Assembly: GCF_014805685.1 (NCBI RefSeq)
Contig: NC_060906.1
Coordinates: forward strand, 23,901,126 to 23,965,125
Direction of reading: 5' to 3'
Source of the DNA: Silurus meridionalis
Lineage: Eukaryota; Chordata; Actinopteri; Siluriformes; Siluridae
DNA: 64,000 nucleotides
The translations under genes and the position numbers were made by a program. Positions 11,421 through 21,359 of this stretch are shown here, one piece after another. The notes below the pieces were generated by a model. The model was not told the DNA's origin and did no database searches. It was given only the letters and a program-made list of their open reading frames with translations. The stretch's first letter is position 1, and every line of letters begins with the position of its first letter.

Positions 11421-12825
11421 TTTTGAGATTGGAATGGTCATGACTGTAAAACAAGAGCTTGTCTGGCTACCTGGTGACTAATATAAATGCCAAATCAATA
11501 TCAATACCAAACATGTAGAACAAAAGCCTTTAATGGTCAGCAGTTGATTTCTATGCAGACTGTATGAATAGAGTCTGAATGGAATGGAACCTGAGTTTAG
11601 CAGGTGTCTCTTAAACAGGGGGAGGGAGAAAAGGATCAGACATAGTCTCAGATAAATGTTTGTAGGAATCTCATTTGTCATGAAAATCATTCAATTTAAA
11701 ATATAAACTCATTTCGCATGTGGCTTTCAACCCAGTACTTTTCTGGATTGCTCCAGGACTGATTTCATGTATTTATATATAAAGAAAAAAACCCTCAATT
11801 CAGGATTTTTAATACAGTACAATACAGTACTTCATCATCTATAACGTTCTATAACTTATTATCTCTTTGAGCAATATTAACTTTGAATAATGGACAGTGA
11901 AGCTCAAAGTGTATTTTTTTTAAGATGTTTAAATTGTGTATGTAGCCCACTTTTATTAGGAACTGTTAACATTTAAATGTAGGTAGGGCATTTCAACTGT
12001 AAGTCCCAAAATCTGTGCCGAAGGCTAACAGGCTAACCATGTCCTCCTCCTCCTCTTCTTCTTCTTCTTCCTGCAGTAAAAAAATAAAAATGCAAGCGAT
12101 GTTTGTACAATGTTTAAAGTCTTTAAAGATGAAAGAGCACCTTTTATCCTCAGGTCACTCGAGGAAGCCGATTTGTTCAGGAATTGAATTCATCAGTTTC
12201 CTCTAATACAGAACACGAAGGCTCACCGTTATTCGCAATCCATCACCTGCTGCGCTCAGGAGTCAGCACCTCAGCTCGCTTCAGCTCAACCTCACCTTAC
12301 CTCACCTCAACCTTCCCAATACGCAGCCAGCCTGCAGGAGATATAACACACATTTAAGTGTGTAAAGAGAAAAAGACTGAGGTGTACAGATCTGGACTCG
12401 ACTTTGGCACATGGTCATGGTCTTCTTTATCCTTTTGCTCGATTCCTGAATGGTGAGGAAACCAGGTGGAAATCTCATTGTGTCCATCGATTTTTAAACC
12501 ACACTTAGATGCTCACATACTCACTCCATTACCCTGCTTTCACTCAATCTAATCTAATTTAATCTAATCTAATCTAATCTAAGGTTGCTAAACAAATAAA
12601 GGTGGGAATGTGGAAGTGGGCTACACTGCAAGCTAGCAAGAGCTACACAATGACAAATGGAGCATTGTGGGAGAAATCTCCGACCCTTACTCTCACTAGA
12701 AACCCCAATGTCCATACTTTTGATGCTCTCAGTGTCCTAAAATGTGAACTCCAAGAACATATGTCAGGGTTCAGATGACTGGCTACATTCTACACACATA
12801 ATATACACACTTATCAGCATAACAT
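11417..12825. other. Non-coding with two short tandem runs
   Basis: Holds a TCC/TTC run at 12044-12072 and an AATCT-type run at 12545-12582 (about seven units). The remainder is unrecognised. Confidence 0.45.
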
Positions 12826-13062
12826 TATTATCACCTGCCTAATATCGTGTTGCTAAAACAGTCATGACCCATCGAAGCATCAACAGCGTGAACTTCTTTA
12901 ACAGTTTGAGCTACAGGAGCTTGTCTGTTGGATCGGACCACACGGCCCAGCCTTCGCTCCCCACGTGCATCAATGAGCCTCGGCCCACCCATGTCGTCGG
13001 TTCACCACTGTTCCTCCCTTGGAGCACTTTTGATAGATACTGACCACGGCAGACTGGAACTA
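12826..13062 (-). mobile_element. Tc1-like element remnant (HTH region)
   Basis: Read on the - strand this stretch encodes pieces such as GPRLIDARGERRLGRVVRSN, typical of the N-terminal helix-turn-helix half of a Tc1-like transposase. A preceding fragment corresponds to the target-site-recognition arm. The catalytic half and both ends are absent. It is a different Tc1-like family from those at 256 and 21360. Confidence 0.7.
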
Positions 13063-14060
13063 TAAGACACCTAATTATTATATAATACCTGCTGAAACAA
13101 ACCTGCGAGAAACTTTAATAATAAATGTGAATGTTTAGCTTTGAAATGTGGAAATGTAAAGGGGGAGTTATGCAAATTTAATATCTGCCTTCTGGCTGCC
13201 TTAAATTGCCCACAAATTGTGTAATTACAAGATGCACTATATTCTATTTGCATTGAATTTGCTCTCTGTTTTACATATTTCTCTAAAATCACCCCGAACT
13301 GCACATTCATTGAAGCAAACAAACCACCCCAACCTGATGTTCTGCTCATGTAACGTATCCGAGTCGGTCTAATTTTTAATTAATGCCTGCATGGTCTCTC
13401 CACGGAGTTGCACCACTGATTCACCTTCATTTAAAATATTGTCGATATGAACGAATCTGCGTAATAATTTCATTAGCGGCCCACCTCACAGGAAATAAAG
13501 GGACGAGTTAATTCAGGAGGAAAAACCTCACAGAGCATCCAGAAGAAACTCCATGAGGGTGGACGAAACACACGTTCTTTTTTTTTTTTTTTTTATTCCA
13601 ATTACACAAATGTCATCAGAAATGGGAAGTGGATAAAACAAGGTGTATTTTTAGGTCGTATGGGGAACTGCGGATGATTGCAAGCACGGGTTTTTGACAA
13701 ATGGGTTTTGTGCGAGAGCTGTAATAATCGAAAGTGCATGCAGCGTTTTGCATAAGGGAAAGTTAGAGTGAAAAAAAATTGGCATTTCGACTATTGTGTT
13801 TCTGCTCGAGGTAAAATGAAGGTAGGCATTTATCATCAGGGACAAACCCATTTGGTACTAAATGTCAGAAAGTGAGATTCGGGGAGATTTTTGCATTACG
13901 GTGGTCATATTTAGGTACAGGGGGTTGTTTTGAGGGCAAGACCTTCTTTGGGTCAATAAGGTCTACTCCCCTAATGCACCCCCCCAAGTGCCCCAAAACA
14001 AAATACTGAGGGGACAGTAACCCTAACTCTCACCCTAACCCAAAAAGTCTATTTATCCAC
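13063..14060. other. Single-copy-looking sequence with poly(T)
   Basis: A T-run lies at 13577-13595. The section 13330-13520 has balanced composition with homeobox-type AT cores (TTAATTAATG, ATTTCATTAGCGG) and might be conserved non-coding sequence; this is inference from look alone. Confidence 0.3.
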
Positions 14061-14459
14061 GTTTACACACTATCACCTTAAACGTGTCTTGGAAGTCTTC
14101 TTTTCGAAGACTACCCTATCTTTCTAAGACAACCTAAAACATCTTAATCGACTCTTTACAACATCGTTTCAAGCATCTCTGAGCCAGATTTGCCAGGTTT
14201 CACACAGAATTTCACATTTACTCTTTGTCCAAACTTGCTTGTCTGTGATGAAATTGCAGATGTGGTAACGCATGTGATAAGAAAGGCAACAGTTACACCA
14301 TTAGTCTTGAACCTTTTTGATACCACGTGTATGTAACAGTATTATGTTTTCAGCAACATTCTTACAATAGCTTATTAGCAGAAAATGATGAGTCATAGAC
14401 AATTTTCATACACTTAAACATGGAGTGCAAAAAAAAAACAGGAGAATATACTGTACCTT

Positions 14460-14605
14460 ATGATCCAACTGAGAAGCTATGGGGTTAAGGGCCTTGCTGA
14501 GAGCCCCAGGAGTGGCAACATGGTGTGGCTGGAATTTGAACTCATGACCTTCGAATCCAAAGTCTAATGCCTTTACCATTGAGCTCTCAACTTCTCGGGG
14601 CAGTG
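14460..14605 (-). repeat. tRNA-derived SINE (family A)
   Basis: On the - strand it carries the tRNA-like head (GTCATGAGTTCAAATTCCAG) followed by the CTCCTGGGGCTCTCAGCAAG body. The LINE-like 3' tail is missing. Confidence 0.8.
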
Positions 14606-14714
14606 GCATTTGGTTGATTTGTTGAGAATTCGTTTAGGAATGGGCAGGATTGCTTGGGATTCTTTGAAAAAGGACCATTGTTCAGAATTCCTTAAGCAGT
14701 GGGCAGGGTTGATT

Positions 14715-14860
14715 ATAATCAGAAACAGTTAAAATGTTGGACTTCTAGTCAGAAGATTGTGAGTATACATCCCACCACCACTATGCTACCACTGCTGGGC
14801 CCTTGTGCAAGGCCCTCCCGCTCGATGGCTCAGTTGAATAAATGTGATAATTGTAAGATT
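14715..14860 (+). repeat. tRNA-derived SINE (family A)
   Basis: Diverged copy in + orientation: head around TGGACTTCTAGTCAGAAG, body CCACTGCTGGGCCCTTGTGC, truncated before the tail. Confidence 0.7.
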
Positions 14861-14959
14861 CTTTTGATAAGTGTGTCTGACAAATGGGGTTTGTTAGGAT
14901 TCTTCTGGGAACATTGCAAGCTGGTACCTTTGGGTGCAGGTTTGATGGGTCCACTTTTA

Positions 14960-15150
14960 AAAGAGGAGGTAGCTAAGTGGTTAAGGGAGTGGCTGTAGGA
15001 TCCAGTGGTTGTGAGTTCAAATCCCAGCCACACCAAGCTACCACTGCTGGGTTCCTGAGCAAGGCCCTTATCCCCATAGCTGCTGAATTGTCTGAAGAAG
15101 ATAAATGTAAGTCGCTTTGGATAAGGGTACCTATAAATGGATTCAGCTTC
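14960..15150 (+). repeat. tRNA-derived SINE (family A), near complete
   Basis: Head GTAGCTAAGTGGTTAAGG with B-box-like GTGAGTTCAAATCCCAG, body CCACTGCTGGGTTCCTGAGC, and the tail GTAAGTCGCTTTGGATAAGG. That tail is shared by the DANA/HE1-type SINEs and L2-like LINEs of fishes (recalled, not searched). It is the best family-A copy for deriving a consensus here. Confidence 0.85.
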
Positions 15151-15162
15151 TTGTCTTGTAGG

Positions 15163-15235
15163 AGGGATTTGGTGGTGCTTGAACTCCCAACCTTTAAGCA
15201 GCAAAATCTTAACACTGACAATTTTTTTTGTGGGT
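15163..15235 (-). repeat. tRNA-derived SINE head fragment
   Basis: Only the head remains (TTGAACTCCCAACCTTTAAG on the + strand), opposite in direction to its neighbour at 14960. Confidence 0.55.
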
Positions 15236-16154
15236 TCAATGGTCATCAAACCTGCATTCACAGACGTATCTATTACCAACTAGATTAATAATTGGTTCAC
15301 TTTTATATGAAAAGCAGAACAGTGTTTTAGGACAGATAATAATACAAAGTGTCAATATTCAGGATTCAACCTGGATTCAGTCGCTTATAAATCCTTTTCA
15401 TGGCTTTCCAGTCAAAGAAAAAAATCAGGATTTCTCGATTCCAGCCTGGCCTCCTGGCTCCTGGCTAACCCCTGACATCTCTGTTTGTGGGGTTTGTACG
15501 GCTAATTGCCTCGTGTGCTAAGACAACATGTAGCGGGCAACAAAACACCTGCTTCAGGGACCTGCATGTCCTCATCCCTCATCCCAGCGGTACCAGGAAC
15601 AACTCTGTCACAACAAAAGGACGACATGTCAGAGTGTAATGAGACATAAATGAATAGCGCAGGCTGGTCTTGCATGAGAAGTTCTTCGAGTTTAAAATCA
15701 TCAGGACTAATGAGGGGGGATTTTTTGTCTTTTTTTTTTTTAGCTTTTTTGTTTTTTTTTGGACCAGGCGCGTGTTAGCTGGCGTGAAATCCATCATGTC
15801 CCGGGATCTAATTACGCATGTATAATTGCATTGTACTCGCCACTTTATTCTGTTTAATGAGAGAAAATGGATGCAGTTAAAGTGGCGCAGAGGTTTGGAC
15901 TGGAGAGCCGGCTCAAGTAAAAACAAGATAATTACCGGCACAGGAGGCTTTTCTGACGATCAGGATTGGGAGTAAAACAATTCCTTCTTATCTAACACCA
16001 ATCTTTAGGAAGACCTTGCAAAAGCTGAACAATTAGCTGAAAGCTTTTCTTGTACCCCCATTCGTGAACCTACAGTATTCCTCTACTTGCAAAGAAAAGA
16101 AAAACAACAGCTACCCATTACAAATAGATTACATTGACATCAGGACACCAGATT
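15236..16154. other. Single-copy-looking, possibly conserved non-coding
   Basis: 15770-15960 is complex, non-repetitive sequence with AT-core motifs (CTAATTACGCATGTATAATT) and balanced base use. It is flanked by T-runs at 15730-15760. No exon is evident. Confidence 0.3.
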
Positions 16155-16410
16155 TTTCCAGCCATATATAATTCTTCTTCTCCAAACGGTTAAGTTGGAG
16201 GCACATAATTGTATATGAGGTCTTTAAATGCATGAATTCTTCCTCTCAGTTAAACTACAAGACCCAGATCTGCTCCAGTATGACCTTGTGCACAAAGCTA
16301 GCTCCATGAAGATCCGCTTTTCATAGGTTGGAAGTGTGTGGAATATCTCCTACTATAGAGCTCAACAACTTTGGGGTGCCTCCTCACCTCACCTACATCA
16401 GAACCTTTAA
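16155..16410 (+). mobile_element. Tc1-derived miniature element, copy 5
   Basis: Family text in + orientation: TTCTTCTCCAAACGGTTAAG, CTAGCTCCATGAAGATC, TATAGAGCTCAACAACTTTG. It lies head-to-tail with the next copy. Confidence 0.7.
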
Positions 16411-16457
16411 TTCTTTGTTAGTGATATAGCATGTTTTATGAAAAATAATGAAGAACT

Positions 16458-16795
16458 ATATGGACAAAAGTATTTTCGACACCTGACCTTTCCTGTCATA
16501 TGTGGTTCTTCACCAAATGATTAGCACAAAGCTGAAGGCACACAGGTCTATAGGACGTCTTTGGATGCGGTATAAAATAAAAATTTGCTTTCACTTGAAC
16601 TTGGAAACCCAAACCTGCTTTACAGGGTTTGGAGATGATCTGGGAAGATCTAATCTGAACCCTACTGAACACCTTTCGGATAAATGTGAACGCTGACTGC
16701 ATCCCCAGGACTCCTCCCCTCACCTACTTATGACTTTACTAACACACGTGTGGGTGATGAACACAAATGTCCACAAGCACACTCCAAAATCAAGT
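16458..16795 (+). mobile_element. Tc1-derived miniature element, copy 6
   Basis: Starts at ATATGGACAAAAGTATTTTC. It still encodes NLNPTEHLSDKCER (16630-16694), a decayed form of the DLNPIEHLWDELERR block of Tc1-type transposases. This shows the family descends from a transposase-bearing parent. Confidence 0.8.
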
Positions 16796-17550
16796 TTCGT
16801 GTTCAAAGAATGCATCACTGTATAAGCAGTGCTTATAACTTGTTATAACAGTCGTTCTATTGTATCTTTTGTGTAAGTCACAGCCCAGTCGCTGCACCTA
16901 AATCCTACTCAACTGCACTTGGATGAACAAGAAATAGTCAAGAACACATTTAGCGAGTTTTACAAGATGGATATTATTTCAGCTGAATATTTGGAGAAAC
17001 AAACTGAAAAAAGCTGTTCTTCATCTAAGGGAGAATTTTTTTTACGAAAATCAAATCAGGACATTTTCCGACATCTTCATAGCATTAAACGTTGCATAGA
17101 AATAAAAGGAACACACACGTTTCTCTCAAAAACCATAAAACACTAGATTAAGCCTTAGATTATACTATTAAACTATAATAAGTTACGATCTTTAGTAAAG
17201 TTTAAAGTCTTACCAATTTGTTTGACGATCACTGATCGGAATGTAACGAACAATGAAATGTACTTTAGCTGCTATAATCTGTCATAAACCGTCATAAGCT
17301 GGCAGGACGCTATAGCCCTGAAGGTCAAACTGATCTGCAAACAGTGTTTAAAGGCTTTCCTCACAGCCAGTAAATACTTAAACGCTTTCTTCTTTTGGCC
17401 ATTATATCGAGAAAAAAAACTAAACAGGAAATACAAAATGAGTCATCACACGCAGCTAAAGATTTTTAGCACCCAATTAAAGCTAAAAGCCAGACAAATA
17501 TGGCTGACGATAAAAAAAACTGGTTTTGCTTTCAGTGTTTTAATTATGAA
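16796..17550. other. Non-coding, nothing recognised
   Basis: AT-rich; the open frame 16919-17146 has no recognised domain. Confidence 0.35.
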
Positions 17551-17551
17551 C

Positions 17552-17553
17552 AC

Positions 17554-17588
<35 letters not shown>

Positions 17589-17603
17589 CTTCCTCCTCCC
17601 TCC

Positions 17604-17639
<36 letters not shown>

Positions 17640-17662
17640 CCTCCCTCCCTCCCTCTCTTTCT
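17552..17662 (+). repeat. (CT)n / (CCCT)n compound microsatellite
   Basis: Two CT runs separated by TCCTCC-type units and followed by CCCT units. Confidence 0.95.
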
Positions 17663-18115
17663 TTGCAGACTGGCCTATTTTTCCGGCGCTTTTCCGAGCG
17701 ATGAAATGACAGCGGGGTCCGGTCTGTAGCCCGAGGCGCTGCTGTGTTGAAGAGGACTCTCGTATCAGGCTGGATATTACCATCATAATGGAATTCCACG
17801 CTGTCGGCACGAGCCGTTTAACAAACTGACAATGACCTGTTTGCTTTCACGCTACATTTAGCGTCGTTGCTTTGCTCGTTCCTTCTTTCCTTCCTTCCTT
17901 CCTTTTACAAGAGTGTGACTCTTTGATGAGTGTGGATGCACTTTTTTTTTTGAAAGCTTGGAGGAAAGTTTTCGCTCGATTCAGGGTATTGAACGTAATT
18001 AAAAAATGTACAATTGAGGAAAATTGATTATCACAATTGATGCAAAACTGCATAAATCAGTAAAAAAGGGGAAAACAGTGGCTGTTTATTTGTCTTCTTC
18101 TTCTTCTTTCGGCTG
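17663..18115. other. Non-coding with short CCTT and poly(T) runs
   Basis: TTCC repeats at 17880-17904 and a T-run at 17941-17951. No gene signature. Confidence 0.4.
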
Positions 18116-18407
18116 TTTCCATTAGGGGGCACCACAGCGGGTCTCCATACCCACCCTGTCCTCTACATCTGCCTCTTTCACACCAACTACCTGCATGTCT
18201 TCCCTCACCACATCCATAAACCTCCTCCTTGGTCTTCCTATTTTTCTCCTTCCTGGTGTCTCCATCCTCAGCATTCTCCTACTGATATACCCCATGTCCC
18301 TCCTCTGAACATGTCCAAACCATCTCAATCTCACCTCCCTCACCTTGTTTTCAAAATGTTCTACATGCGCTGTCCCTCTAATAAACTCATTTCTAATCCT
18401 GTCCATT
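18116..18407 (-). mobile_element. RTE-like LINE 3' fragment
   Basis: The - strand encodes the C-terminal domain common to this LINE family in the window (IRNEFIRGTAHV, LRWFGHVQRRDMGYISRRML, MDVVREDMQVVG). It ends in the characteristic 3' UTR, which on the + strand begins CTTTCGGCTGTTTCCATTAG. It is 5' truncated, as expected for target-primed reverse transcription, and its truncated end abuts a SINE. Confidence 0.85.
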
Positions 18408-18602
18408 ATTTGTCACATGTACAATATGAAACAATTTTTTTTTTCAAATTTTTCAGGAATACTATAAAGCTACTGTAACATGGAGTCAAAGCACATGGTC
18501 AGCCATGATACAGCGCCCCCTGGAGCACAAAGGGTCAAGGTTAACTGAGGCTTGAACCCCCGATCAGTAATCCAGAGCCTTAACCACCGAGCCACCACTT
18601 TC
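18408..18602 (-). repeat. tRNA-derived SINE (family B)
   Basis: The - strand shows the head (TTAAGGCTCTGGATTACTGA), the diagnostic body GTGCTCCAGGGGGCGCTGTA with ATCATGGCTGACCATGTG, and a tail ending in ACATGTGACAAATAA. Another copy lies at 29730-29955. Confidence 0.75.
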
Positions 18603-18777
18603 CACTATTGCAGTGCACGCATGGCTTTGAAGGTCATGAGTTCAAATGTCATCCACACCAAGCTGCCACTCTTGGGCCCCTGAGCAGGACCCTTTAACCC
18701 ATAGCTGCTCAATTGTATCAAATGTAAGTCCCGCTGGATGAGGACGTCTGCCAAATGCCATAAATGTAAAAAAAAAA
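18603..18777 (+). repeat. tRNA-derived SINE (family A)
   Basis: GGTCATGAGTTCAAATG head, CCACTCTTGGGCCCCTGAGC body, a diverged tail (GTAAGTCCCGCTGGATGAGG) and a terminal A-run at 18768-18780. Confidence 0.85.
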
Positions 18778-18864
18778 AAAGGATTCAACATTTATTAGTT
18801 ACTTAGTTATTAATTACCACGTCAGACCCCCTAACACTTGCAGACCCCCAGTTGAAGACCCATG

Positions 18865-19218
18865 TTATAGGAGGTTTTTGGATGCAAAAGCCCTATATTT
18901 GTCCTTCACATGTAACCCAAAACTGTTCTGGTATGTGCTTATAGATGATGGTAACAGTAACATTTACTCAAAGTTACAACTCAATAGGGTTCTATAGCAG
19001 GAGATCTTCCAAGTCTTCAAACCCATGGAAAGCAGATCTTCATGAAGTTTGCTTTGTGCACAGGCGCATTGTCGTACTGGAACAGGTCTCGGGTCTCCTG
19101 GTATCATGCGACCAATCGCATCCAAAGACGTCCTACTCAGTGTGTCTCCAACTTAAGGCTGGAAAAGTCATATGGATGGGAACATCAGGTGTCCCAATAC
19201 TTTTGCTCATAAAGTGTA
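18865..19218 (-). mobile_element. Tc1-derived miniature element, copy 7 (snap-back)
   Basis: 18975-19218 is a - strand copy ending at CAGGTGTCCCAATACTTTTG; antisense reading gives DNAPVHKANFMKICFP, a Tc1 catalytic-block relic. 18865-18960 holds the same internal text in + orientation (TTTTTGGATGC, CCCAAAACTGTTCTGG). The locus is therefore partly self-complementary. Confidence 0.7.
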
Positions 19219-19378
19219 TTTAAAGGAATCCATGTTTGAGGACAGAAACCGAGACAGAAATGGAGACATTTCAAGCTGGTTGAGCTCCTCGTCGGTTTCT
19301 GAGCTGCACATCGTTTACACCGGCTGTGGCACAAACAAAAAAAACACAGCTCATGACTTTCCCCCTCGTTAGCAAGTG

Positions 19379-19421
19379 CCTGTGTGTGTGTGTGTGTCTG
19401 TGTGTGTGTGTGTGTGTGTTC
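19379..19421 (+). repeat. (TG)n microsatellite
   Basis: About 20 TG units with one C interruption. Confidence 0.95.
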
Positions 19422-20090
19422 TTTGGAGATACTCTTCTGCCATGGATGAATCTCACCCCCTGCTCACTGCCATTTGTTCACCTTCATTGTGCCAAGACTC
19501 TCAGGACCGGCAGCAGGTTTTCGTGTTTAGACACCGAACCAGATTTTGCTCTTGAATACGGTGTACTCTCCGGGCATCTCGCCAACTCCCCGTCCCGCTT
19601 ACACAGACACGCAAAACAATCTTCCTTTTATTCGGCCCCACTTTCCTGAGCCCATGCATGATGCATCAAAGACATTGGATAATTTATAGGAACAAGCACA
19701 GGATCGGTCTGGTGCACTGCCAAAGCATTTTTTTTGTCTCTCGGGGTGACAAAACAAATTTCGGCATGTGTAGACAGATGGACAGCGGGCTAACACGCTG
19801 CCACTTACACAAACTGTACACACTGGAGTCAGGGTTGTCATAGAAACCGACTGGGGGGAAGAAAAATAACTAGCGCTCATTTTGTACACTTTGGAGATGA
19901 CTGAGGTGAACGGAAGGTGACACAGAAGGTCCACGAGTGTCAGATCTTACCTTTATAGAACTCTATCCATTCTCCTTTTTTCTAAATAAAAAGCCAGGTT
20001 TTGCACATGTATTATAAAAAAAGCTGTACGCATTACAAAGGCATTAGAAAAAACAGATTCATATATAAGTCTATCACTAATATAATAGTC
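19422..20090. other. Non-coding, nothing recognised
   Basis: Complex sequence of fairly balanced base composition. No repeat family or exon recognised. Confidence 0.35.
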
Positions 20091-20094
20091 TTCC

Positions 20095-20876
20095 TGACAG
20101 TGTTCGGGGCTCAGACACACTCTTCCAGTTTAAGTGCAGATTAAAGACGTATCTTTTTAGTGAGTTCTACACATAACACACGTCACATATCATAACCTTG
20201 TGCTCCAGAACATCTGATCACCTGCACATTATCAACTTGTGCTGTTAATATCATGAACAGCAGCTACGCTAATTCCTCTCCACTGCTTCTCTTTCTCTCC
20301 CCATCCCGAGGCATCCTGAGGTTGCTCCGGCTCCAGTCACGTCCCCTGCATGAAGATTGTGGACCTTTTAAAAAAATAGATGCCTGCAAACATCCAGAAC
20401 CATCTAGAGATGTACCAGCGACAATTGGATCCCACTTCATGTAGCGTTTGGCTCTGGCATGGAGAAGCTGGTGTTGGATCTGTGATGATCTCAAATGTTG
20501 AGCTATTTTATGAGTTGCTCAGTAGCTCCTGGTTCCATAACATCAAATGACTGTAAAAGACTGTAGAAAGAACATCACTCATAATCACACACTCCAGTGC
20601 TCATGTTAGTTCTCACTCTCCAGTGTTCTGTATTGATTAAAGACTATAATCACACTCTTGGTGTCACCCAAATGAGGATGAGGTTCTGCTTTTGAGTCTG
20701 GTTCCTCTCAGGGTTTCTTCCTCTTAACATCTAAGGGAGTTTTTCCTTCACCGCAGTTGCCCCAGTCTTCATCATAAATACACATCGTTCATCTTCACTC
20801 TTATATTCTGTAAAGCTGCTTTGAGACAATGTCTGTTCTGAAAAGCGCAATAGAAATAAACTTGACTTGACTTTTA
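20095..20876 (+). mobile_element. Non-LTR retrotransposon 3' end
   Basis: The frame at 20105-20172 reads FKCRLKTYLFSEFYT then stop. That block is typical of the extreme C-terminus of many fish non-LTR reverse transcriptase proteins. About 700 bp of 3' UTR follows and ends in AGCTGCTTTGAGACAATGTC, an AATAGAAATAAAC stretch and a TTGACTTGACTT tail. The element is 5' truncated. The same 3' UTR occurs inverted at 43935-44560. Clade assignment (L2 or relative) is uncertain. Confidence 0.75.
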
Positions 20877-21153
20877 CAAAAGCCATATGCATGATGAACT
20901 ATACCCATATTCATATCATATTATTAAGCATACATAAGGTATTTCAAAAGCAGAATACTTTATTCATCTCAATTTTAAAATTAAGGTAAAGATTAAATTA
21001 AAATAAAATATATAAATGAAATAAAATGAAATGTGTAGTTGCAGTGAAACAGATGGCAGAAATAACCGACTGCAATAATCCAGTTATAATACAATATAAT
21101 ACATTAATAATATTAAAAATAAAAATAATAATATTATTTCTGCAACTGAAATT
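20877..21153. other. AT-rich non-coding
   Basis: AT-rich spacer with AATAAAAT-type runs. Nothing recognised. Confidence 0.4.
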
Positions 21154-21345
21154 AAACTTTCTTTCGGCTTCTCCCGTTAGAGGTCGCCACAGCGGATCCT
21201 CCACACGTTTTGATTTGGCATATGTTTTACGCTGGATGCCCTTCCTAACGCAACCCTCCCCAATTTATCCGGGCTTGAGACCGGCACTGAGAGTGGCTGG
21301 GGATGGTTCCCCGACCGGGGATTATTGCACATAATTGCCCAAGAT
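21154..21345 (-). repeat. tRNA-Glu-like SINE with RTE-type tail
   Basis: The + strand begins CTTTCTTTCGGCTTCTCCCG followed by GGTCGCCACAGCGGATCC, the reverse complement of the 3' end of the RTE-like LINE found elsewhere in this window. The body (GATGCCCTTCCTAACGCAAC, TTATCCGGGCTTGAGACCGG) continues to a truncated tRNA-like head (GGTTCCCCGACCGGGG). Confidence 0.85.
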
Positions 21346-21359
21346 AATAACAATATATA

